Under the pieces are notes generated by a model. It did not search any database. It saw only the letters and a list, made by a program, of their open reading frames with translations, and had not been told where the DNA came from. Made by a program: the position numbers and the translations under genes. Below are positions 1 through 5,412 of a DNA stretch of 12,514 nt, one piece after another. How positions within the stretch are numbered: the stretch's first letter is position 1; every line of letters begins with the position of its first letter. The stretch is from assembly GCA_030642545.1 (NCBI GenBank), contig DAOWNP010000031.1:1-12514 (forward strand), in the 5' to 3' direction. Origin of the DNA: Desulfobacteraceae bacterium (GTDB taxonomy: Bacteria > Desulfobacterota > Desulfobacteria > Desulfobacterales > DAOWNP01).

Positions 1-351
1 AATTCAAGTATTACAGCACTTAAATATATTGCCAAAGAAAAAAAAGAGATAGCTGAATTTCCATATGAAAAATTATTGGTTAGTTCGAACATAGTTTTGC
101 GTTATTGGTTAGTTTATACATTAGGTTTTAGTAAATGTGAAAAAACATATCATGATTTGATAACTCTTTTAGATGATTCTCATGATAATATTGTGTGCAT
201 GGTTCTTGCTTCCTTGAGAAAAAGAGGGCAGTTCCGGTCTGTTAATTGTATTTTACACAAAATCTGTTTTTATAAAAGTTGGTATGTTCAGTGGTATGGA
301 TACCAAACTTTAAAAAAAACAGGATGGAAACAGACAGAACGTACTGATTAA
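1..351 (+). CDS. HEAT-like repeat protein, C-terminal part (5' end outside window)
   Basis: The frame is open from the first base of the window to a TAA at 349-351, giving the last 116 residues of a longer protein. The first ATG in frame is far inside, so the real start lies to the left. The visible part reads as paired amphipathic helices, for example SSITALKYIAKEK, then LLVSSNIVLRYWLVYTLG, then DLITLLDDSHDNIVCMVLAS. This is the spacing expected of HEAT or Armadillo-like alpha-solenoid repeats, which usually act as protein-binding scaffolds. The end is aromatic-rich (SWYVQWYGYQTLKKTGW), a style I associate with HEAT proteins of sulfate-reducing deltaproteobacteria, although that is recollection and not a search result. 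No catalytic motif or membrane segment is visible in this fragment. Function is unknown. The FN3 gene follows after 98 bp in the same direction. Confidence 0.6.
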   Translation, partial: NSSITALKYIAKEKKEIAEFPYEKLLVSSNIVLRYWLVYTLGFSKCEKTYHDLITLLDDSHDNIVCMVLASLRKRGQFRSVNCILHKICFYKSWYVQWYGYQTLKKTGWKQTERTD

Positions 352-378
352 ATACTGGCTTTTTTTGTTTAATCAGTA
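342..378 (+). terminator. 11-bp inverted repeat overlapping the HEAT gene stop codon
   Basis: The arms tactgattaaa (342-352) and tttaatcagta (368-378) are perfectly complementary around a 15-nt loop that contains seven T. The left arm includes the TAA stop codon. No U-tract follows the right arm, so this may be a 3'-end stabilising hairpin and not a classical intrinsic terminator. Confidence 0.35.
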
Positions 379-406
379 AAGCTTTGGATTCTTTATGAGC
401 TGTATA

Positions 407-432
407 AAAACAAGGCTTGTTTTAATTTTTTT
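407..432 (+). terminator. Weak AT-rich hairpin with T-tract before the FN3 gene
   Basis: Arms aaaacaa and ttgtttt flank a ggc loop and are followed by aattttttt, which resembles an intrinsic terminator. The stem has only one G-C pair, so its stability is doubtful. It lies immediately before the ribosome binding site of the FN3 gene. Confidence 0.25.
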
Positions 433-449
433 CAGGGGGGAGACGTTCT

Positions 450-1418
450 ATGTATAAGCTAATTATTCAAATATTAACAATACATGTTTTACTTTTTTGT
501 TTAATAACAAATTCTTTTGCAGAGCCTACTCTTTTATGGCAAGAGAGTTCAGGTAGTGTTGCTGGTTACAGGTTAAAATATGGTATATCTCCTGGGATCT
601 ATCAAAACGTAAAAAACGTTGGTATGCAAACAACATATAATTTATCAGATTTAAATCTTGATAACCGTTTAACATATTATTTTGTTGTAGCGGCATATAA
701 CGATTATGGAGAAAGCCTGCCTTCAAATGAGGTGATTTGGGAAATAAAAAAGTCGATTCTCTCGTGGGGAGAGAGTTCGGGGCGTGTTGGTTACAGATTA
801 AAATATGGCCAGTCTTCTGGTATGTATCAATCTGCAAGAGATGTTGGCATACAAACAACATATAATTTATCAGATTTGAATCTTGATAACCGTTTAACGT
901 ATTATTTTGTTGTAGCTGCATATAATGATTATGGAGAAAGTCTGCCTTCAAATGAGGTAAACTGGAAAGATGATACTGTACCACCGTTACCAGCAGGCGA
1001 GCTTTCAGGTAGTGTTTTAGATTGTCAGGTTAATTTAGAATGGGTTGCATCTGATGGGTCATCTGATGTTGCCGGATATAGAATATATATTGGTTTGGAA
1101 AGTCGTCAGTATGGTTCGTATATTTCAGTTGGACCTGATGTTACAAGTTATTTAACAACTGCACTTTCTGCAGGAAATGTTTATTATTGTTCTGTAACTG
1201 CTATAGATAGTGCAGCTAACGAGAGTGGTTTTTCAAATGAAGTTATAGTAAATCTTGTTGGGACAAAAACTTTTATACAATCTTTTATGCGGTTTTATGG
1301 GAAGTCTAATATAGATGAACTGGTTATATCAGATTTTGATAAAGATTTTGATGTTGATGGAGATGACCTTGTTAAATTTGCAGCATTATATAGAGGAGTA
1401 GATAATGGCTGTGATTAG
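450..1418 (+). CDS. Secreted fibronectin type III-like protein with dockerin-like C-terminus
   Basis: 322 residues. The ATG follows a strong purine-rich site (ggggggag, 435-442) at a spacing of 7 nt. Residues 1-24 form a Sec signal peptide with likely cleavage after NSFA, so the protein is exported. Three FN3-like beta-sandwich units follow: residues 27-98, 103-172 and about 178-268. Each has the VAGYR(L/I)xYG start and the YYFxVxAxDxxGxxSxxSNEV end typical of bacterial FN3 domains. Units 1 and 2 are a tandem duplication and share an identical 36-residue core (60-95 and 135-170). The C-terminus carries DFDKDFDVDGDDL at 295-307, an EF-hand-like calcium loop of the dockerin type I kind, followed by VKFAALYRG. 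No PEP-CTERM or LPXTG sorting signal is present. FN3 units and dockerin-like ends suggest extracellular adhesion or assembly, but the partner is unknown. The gene converges with the next one. Confidence 0.85.
   Translation: MYKLIIQILTIHVLLFCLITNSFAEPTLLWQESSGSVAGYRLKYGISPGIYQNVKNVGMQTTYNLSDLNLDNRLTYYFVVAAYNDYGESLPSNEVIWEIKKSILSWGESSGRVGYRLKYGQSSGMYQSARDVGIQTTYNLSDLNLDNRLTYYFVVAAYNDYGESLPSNEVNWKDDTVPPLPAGELSGSVLDCQVNLEWVASDGSSDVAGYRIYIGLESRQYGSYISVGPDVTSYLTTALSAGNVYYCSVTAIDSAANESGFSNEVIVNLVGTKTFIQSFMRFYGKSNIDELVISDFDKDFDVDGDDLVKFAALYRGVDNGCD
537..740 (+). repeat. FN3 tandem duplication, copy 1
   Basis: This copy codes for residues 30-97 of the FN3 protein. It aligns with 765-965 almost throughout and is one codon longer in the GSVAGYR segment. 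The conserved core, 627-734, is highly similar to 852-959. Confidence 0.9.
765..965 (+). repeat. FN3 tandem duplication, copy 2
   Basis: This copy codes for residues 106-172. In the 108-nt core it differs from copy 1 at only five positions, all at third codon bases and all synonymous (Leu, Thr, Ala, Asn, Ser). The N-terminal third of the unit has diverged more, with NVKNVGM in copy 1 against SARDVGI in copy 2. Confidence 0.9.
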
Positions 1419-1420
1419 GA

Positions 1421-1539
1421 GGTTGGGAACTCGGGAAAAACAATTTTCCTAAACAAGGCAAGGCACATAGATTCAGGTTATCTTTGCCTAATCTATGTGC
1501 CTGTTTACGGGAAGTTATTTCGTCTACAGTTCCTAAACC
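1421..1539. terminator. Nested inverted repeat between convergent genes; probable bidirectional terminator
   Basis: The core is a perfect 13-bp stem (1461-1473 with 1490-1502) around a 16-nt loop. It extends outward through taaaca (1450-1455) and tgttta (1502-1507), with a small internal bulge. A second small hairpin, ggaaaa/ttttcc, lies at 1434-1449. The outermost sequences ggttgggaact (1421-1431) and agttcctaaacc (1528-1539) also pair imperfectly. Its place between the two stop codons fits bidirectional termination. The nested arms could also be a degenerate mobile palindrome. Confidence 0.5.
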
Positions 1540-1548
1540 AAAAAAACT

Positions 1549-2700
1549 CTAAAGTTTGTCAATATACATTAGATCTTTATGCTGAGTTTTTTTAGTTCCT
1601 ATAACAAGAATATTTATTTTGCCGTCTTTGGTATGTCTGAAATAAAGTCTGCCTTTATATGCGATAACAACTTCAAAGGAGGGATTTTTGTTGTCCTTTT
1701 TAGAAAAAACCTTTCTTTTTATAGAAACTTTTGTAAAATTTTCATTAAGCTGATGAATTACCTCTTCACTTTTGATTTTAATTTCGTTGTCTAAGGAGAC
1801 AAACCCTTCTAATGCACGTTTGGTAAATAATATATTTTTATATAAAGCTTTAAAACGTCTTGTTACAACTTCAGATGCTTTTTCAATATGTTTTTTTTCT
1901 TTTTCTTTTGCATGATCAAGTTCTTTTATTCTCAGTTTTAGAGAATCTATATATTTTTGTTGATGTTTTAATAAAGATGTGCTTTCTTCAAGTTCTTCTT
2001 CATAAAGAGAGATCTCTTCAAGCATCTCATCTTCGTTTTTTATTACTTTTAATTTTTCTTTTTCAAGTTCTTTTTTTACATTAATCAGATCATTTAAAAG
2101 TTTTGAACGTTTTTGTTCATGAATAAAAGCCTGTTTTGCATAACGTGTATGTTTTTCTTCAAGTCCTTTTATTCTTCTATTTTTTATAAATTCATGTTTT
2201 TTTGCTTTTTGAGCCCCAATATTATAAAAACAATATAATATAATCAATGAAATAAAAATATAAAATAAAAATATAAAATATGAAATTTTTGTATCATAGG
2301 GAATAATAATATCAGCGTTTACTAAAAGCCCGTCTTTTAAAAGATGATAATTTTCAGAAGCAATAATTCTTGATTTATCAATAGAAAATTCATTGTCGTC
2401 CTGTTGATAAAAAAAAGGGAATAATCTTATTCCTTTTTTTGTTTTAACCGTTATATTGATTTGAACTCCCCATTTAATTAAAAGTTTGGTCTCTAAATAG
2501 ATGGCAATATTTTTTTTAACAGCATCTCTTAATGTAATAGAACCTTTAAAAAGAGGGGTTGTGTCACCTATGCATACCTCTTCTATTTCAGCGGTATATT
2601 TTTTTTTAATATATGATTCTGTAAAATGAAGTGTAAATAAAAAAAACAGAGGTGGAATAAGAATGCATAAAAATAGTATTTTAAAAGGTAAAAACTTCAT
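1549..2700 (-). CDS. Two-TM coiled-coil protein with C-terminal RelE/ParE-like domain
   Basis: 383 residues. The ATG at 2700-2698 follows aggaaat. TM1 spans residues 5-26, an extracytoplasmic segment about 27-138, and TM2 139-160. A highly charged coiled coil rich in K and E covers about 168-278. The last 103 residues (281-383) look like a RelE/ParE toxin fold: two helices with RRFKALYKN and EEVIHQLNEN, then strands in the pattern FEVVIAYKGRLYFRHTKDG and KINILVIGTKK. Known RelE-family proteins are small soluble ribosome-dependent nucleases or gyrase poisons, usually paired with an antitoxin gene. No antitoxin-like gene is adjacent here, and the domain is fused to a membrane anchor. By the Lys-rich flank after TM2, the coiled coil and C-terminus should be cytoplasmic. 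The fold call comes from pattern reading only. The domain may be a non-toxic homologue. Overall function is unknown. Confidence 0.8.
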   Translation of the reverse strand: MKFLPFKILFLCILIPPLFFLFTLHFTESYIKKKYTAEIEEVCIGDTTPLFKGSITLRDAVKKNIAIYLETKLLIKWGVQINITVKTKKGIRLFPFFYQQDDNEFSIDKSRIIASENYHLLKDGLLVNADIIIPYDTKISYFIFLFYIFISLIILYCFYNIGAQKAKKHEFIKNRRIKGLEEKHTRYAKQAFIHEQKRSKLLNDLINVKKELEKEKLKVIKNEDEMLEEISLYEEELEESTSLLKHQQKYIDSLKLRIKELDHAKEKEKKHIEKASEVVTRRFKALYKNILFTKRALEGFVSLDNEIKIKSEEVIHQLNENFTKVSIKRKVFSKKDNKNPSFEVVIAYKGRLYFRHTKDGKINILVIGTKKTQHKDLMYIDKL

Positions 2701-2707
2701 ATTTCCT

Positions 2708-2716
2708 ACTTAATAT
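2708..2716 (+). repeat. Target-site duplication, left copy
   Basis: acttaatat is identical to 2791-2799 and directly abuts the left terminus of the MITE-like element. Confidence 0.7.
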
Positions 2717-2790
2717 CAGTAGTGTCAGGTTAGGAAATTGCAAGAAACAAATAAATTTCCCTTGTGCAAAATTCTAACCGGACACTACTG
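2717..2790. mobile_element. MITE-like palindromic element, 74 bp with ~25-bp terminal inverted repeats
   Basis: The left end, cagtagtgtcaggttag, and the right end, ctaaccggacactactg, are inverted copies. Over the first 25 positions of each end, 21 match. The element has no coding capacity. It is flanked on both sides by the 9-bp direct repeat acttaatat (2708-2716 and 2791-2799), the hallmark of a target-site duplication made by a DDE transposase. The parent insertion sequence is not in the window and I cannot name its family. Confidence 0.75.
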
Positions 2791-2799
2791 ACTTAATAT
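2791..2799 (+). repeat. Target-site duplication, right copy
   Basis: acttaatat is identical to 2708-2716 and directly abuts the right terminus of the MITE-like element. Confidence 0.7.
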
Positions 2800-2824
2800 A
2801 TATAATTAATATTTAACAGGTTAT

Positions 2825-2855
2825 TTAGGAATGTGGGTGAAATAAAATTCCCTAA
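2825..2855. repeat. Imperfect inverted repeat in the intergenic region
   Basis: ttaggaat (2825-2832) pairs with attccctaa (2847-2855) with one bulged base. The following 2856-2900 is locally richer in G and C (ttcccaagcgccgcc) than its surroundings, which suggests foreign or repeated DNA. No open frame or RNA gene was recognised. Confidence 0.3.
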
Positions 2856-2930
2856 CTATGCATTCTTCCCAAGCGCCGCCTTTACCCGATTTTAAATCTC
2901 AAAAGCATCAAAACAGCTTTCTATTCTTTC

Positions 2931-2967
2931 AATTTTGACCATGGCTTTTAAGTATATGGTCGAAATT
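2931..2967 (-). terminator. Stem-loop downstream of the TPR gene
   Basis: aattttgaccat (2931-2942) and atggtcgaaatt (2956-2967) are complementary over 12 bp with a single mismatch, around a 13-nt loop. It begins 33 bp after the TPR stop codon in the direction of transcription. There is no clear U-tract, so it is a likely 3'-end hairpin of uncertain terminator strength. Confidence 0.45.
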
Positions 2968-2999
2968 AAAACTAAACCTGTTTTTTTAGTATATTTTTT

Positions 3000-5279
3000 C
3001 TATTGTAATTCAGATAGTAGCTTTTTTGCTTCATCTGATCCATGAAAATTACTATCCATGGATAAAGATTTGTTTAAAAATTTTTTTGCAAGATTTTTGT
3101 TGCCTTTTTTATTATATGCAAGGGCTAAATGAAAGTTAACTACAGCATTAGGGCTTTTAAAAAGGCTATCTTTAAATTCAGCAATTGCATTATCGTATAA
3201 CTCTTTTTTGTAATATACCCAGCCAAGCGTATCCATTATTTTAGGATCTTTAGGAAATTTTTTTTTGGCAAGCTTTGCACATGCAAGGGCATAATCAAGA
3301 TCCTTGTTTTGTTCTGCTAATACATATGCAAGGTTATTTGCTGCTGGAACAAATTCAGGATTTATTTTAAGAGCATTTCTATAATTTTGTTCAGCAAGGC
3401 CAATTTTTTTTTGGGTTTCATATATGGTGCCGATCATCATGTATGAAACAACCTGATTTGGATTCTTTTTTAATATTTCTTTATACTTATTAATAGCCTT
3501 ATCATCTTTTTTTTCAATTTTATACATTCCTGCAAGGGCGTAATACGGTTTAAGGAAATTATCATTTGCCTGAATAGCTTTGCTAAAATAAATCTCAGCA
3601 TTTAGCAAATCTTTCTTTAAAATATAGATTTCGCCCTCTATGTGATATACAAAAGCAATAAGTTTTGGTTGTTCCCTGAAAATTTTTATTTGTTGTTTGC
3701 ATTTATTTAAAGCGTTGGTAAAATCTCCTTTTGCAGCATAAGTTAAAGTAAGCTGCATAAAAACATCCAAAAGTTTGGGATTTATAGAGTGTGCTTTCTC
3801 AAAATTTTTTATGGCAAGATTATAATTTTTATTAAAACGGTAAACCAACCCTAATCTGTAATATCCAACAGCTTTAGCAGGATACATTTTTATTATAGAT
3901 TCAAAAATCTTTTTTGCTTTCATTTTTTTACCTTCATACAAGTAAGAATTACCCATAAGAAGATTTGCGTTAAGATTATAAGGGTTAATGCGTAACACTT
4001 TTTCAGCATATTGTTTTGCAAGTTCATAATTTTGTTCTTTTATATAAATATTTGATAGAAAGAGATTTGCCTTTATATGATTAGGTGCAAGTTCGATAGC
4101 TTTTAACAGAGACTGTTTTGCGATTCCAGTCTCTTTTTTGGCCGCGTGAAATATTCCTTTAAAGTAATAAGCGTTAATATACTTGGGTTCATCACTTATT
4201 ATGCCATTTAATATTTCTATAGCTTCTGTAAAGTTGTTTTTTGAACCTTCTATCTGAGAATCAAGTAAGCGGGCAGATAAATATCCTTTGTTTTTAGTCA
4301 GAATATCTTTTATAAGTTCTTCTGCTTTGTTTATTTTACCATTTTTAAAATAGAATTCAGCAAGTAATATTTTTGTTTTAGGGTTTGTTGTATCAAGAGC
4401 TATACCTTTTTTATAAAATTTTTCTGTTTTGTCTTTTTCTCCGGTTGATTCATAGAATCTTGCCAGTATAATATAGTTTTTTATATTTTTACTATCTACT
4501 TCCAATGCTTTTGTATAAGCTTGTTCTGCTTTTTTAATTTTTTTAATTTTATAATATAAATTACCTGAGATAGTATAGAGTCTGGAATTATCTGGATTTT
4601 TTTCTATGCAGTTTTTTATAATTTTTTCAGCATTATTGTATTCTTTTTGACTTGCATAAAAATTAAAAAGAGCAAGTTGAGGATTAATTGCTTTTTTATC
4701 TATTTGAACAGCAAATTTCAATTTTTTTTCAGCGGCATCATCTTTTCCGGTTTTCATGTAAATTCTGGCAAGACCTGTATATGCAGTAATGTTTTTACTA
4801 TCCAAATTAATAATTTTTTTAAAGACTGCCTCTGCTTTGTCAAGCTTTTTGTTTATTTCATAAATACCGGATAAAAGAAAAAGAGCAGGGATATTATCAG
4901 GATCTTTCTTTAAAATACTATCTACAAGTTCCTTGGATTTTGCGGAATTTTTGCTTAAAAGATAAAACGTAGATAATTTAAGAAGAGCATCAATGTTATC
5001 AGGATCTATTCGTGTAATATTTAAATAAGCTGAAAAAGCCTCTTGTGCATTTCCAAGTTTAAGACTGGTCTCACCTAATATTTTATAAGCTTCTGTAAAG
5101 CCAGGATCTATTTTAACAGCATTTTTAAGTTCAATGCGAGCACTTTTATATTCTTTTTTTTCAAAATAGGCTTTCCCTTTTTCAAAATAGGCTTTTTTCT
5201 TTTCTGCATCTGAAGAACATCCCAGTCCAAGTACAAAAAATAAAGCTAAAAACAAAGATAAAGACTTTAAATGTCCCAT
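3000..5279 (-). CDS. TPR-repeat lipoprotein (PrsT-like)
   Basis: 759 residues from the ATG at 5279-5277. An in-frame upstream start at 5369 was rejected because ggagga lies at the proper distance before 5279 and a lipoprotein signal begins there. Residues 1-20 form the signal and Cys21 (LGLGC) is the likely lipidated residue. Gly at -3 is unusual for a lipobox. Ser22-Ser23 after the Cys fits outer-membrane sorting. The remainder is about 21 tandem TPR units of roughly 34 residues, such as AYFEKGKAYFEKKEYKSA near the start and MDTLGWVYYKKELYDNAI near the end. TPR arrays are protein-binding scaffolds. The architecture resembles the PrsT TPR proteins linked to exosortase/PEP-CTERM export, but no exosortase or PEP-CTERM substrate is visible here. 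It lies 133 bp downstream of the M16 gene with its own candidate promoter. The protein partner is unknown. Confidence 0.85.
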   Translation of the reverse strand: MGHLKSLSLFLALFFVLGLGCSSDAEKKKAYFEKGKAYFEKKEYKSARIELKNAVKIDPGFTEAYKILGETSLKLGNAQEAFSAYLNITRIDPDNIDALLKLSTFYLLSKNSAKSKELVDSILKKDPDNIPALFLLSGIYEINKKLDKAEAVFKKIINLDSKNITAYTGLARIYMKTGKDDAAEKKLKFAVQIDKKAINPQLALFNFYASQKEYNNAEKIIKNCIEKNPDNSRLYTISGNLYYKIKKIKKAEQAYTKALEVDSKNIKNYIILARFYESTGEKDKTEKFYKKGIALDTTNPKTKILLAEFYFKNGKINKAEELIKDILTKNKGYLSARLLDSQIEGSKNNFTEAIEILNGIISDEPKYINAYYFKGIFHAAKKETGIAKQSLLKAIELAPNHIKANLFLSNIYIKEQNYELAKQYAEKVLRINPYNLNANLLMGNSYLYEGKKMKAKKIFESIIKMYPAKAVGYYRLGLVYRFNKNYNLAIKNFEKAHSINPKLLDVFMQLTLTYAAKGDFTNALNKCKQQIKIFREQPKLIAFVYHIEGEIYILKKDLLNAEIYFSKAIQANDNFLKPYYALAGMYKIEKKDDKAINKYKEILKKNPNQVVSYMMIGTIYETQKKIGLAEQNYRNALKINPEFVPAANNLAYVLAEQNKDLDYALACAKLAKKKFPKDPKIMDTLGWVYYKKELYDNAIAEFKDSLFKSPNAVVNFHLALAYNKKGNKNLAKKFLNKSLSMDSNFHGSDEAKKLLSELQ

Positions 5280-5357
5280 ACGATCCTCCAAATTAGCTGT
5301 TTTAAATTTAAAAATGAAAATTATTAATGTGAGTTTATCTAAAATAATAAACAGTAA

Positions 5358-5385
5358 ATTATAAAACAAAAAATAGTTTTATCAA
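5358..5385 (-). promoter_or_regulatory. Candidate sigma70 promoter for the TPR lipoprotein gene
   Basis: Reading the minus strand, TTGATA (5385-5380) is followed after 16 nt by a perfect TATAAT (5363-5358). The predicted start near 5351 would give a leader of about 70 nt. The DNA is very AT-rich, so chance matches are possible, but the -35 matches consensus at five of six bases. Confidence 0.5.
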
Positions 5386-5412
5386 AGGTTTTTATTTAAA
5401 AAATAAATTTTT

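Noticed and set aside
537..965. CRISPR-like repeat array
   Set aside because: There are only two long copies, in frame inside one protein, with no short regularly spaced repeats.
526..984. Antisense open frame of 152 codons opposite the FN3 repeats
   Set aside because: It is the shadow of the duplicated FN3 units and shows the same duplication; no ribosome binding site or protein-like character was seen, and the plus-strand frame has a signal peptide and clear domains.
1860..2084. Plus-strand open frame of 74 codons rich in Leu and Phe
   Set aside because: It is the complement of the Lys/Glu-rich coiled coil of the minus-strand gene, which yields such frames by composition.
5280..5369. Longer N-terminus for the TPR lipoprotein, starting at 5369
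   Set aside because: It would place 30 hydrophobic residues before a complete lipoprotein signal. The ggagga site and signal support the start at 5279, and the candidate promoter overlaps the proposed extension.
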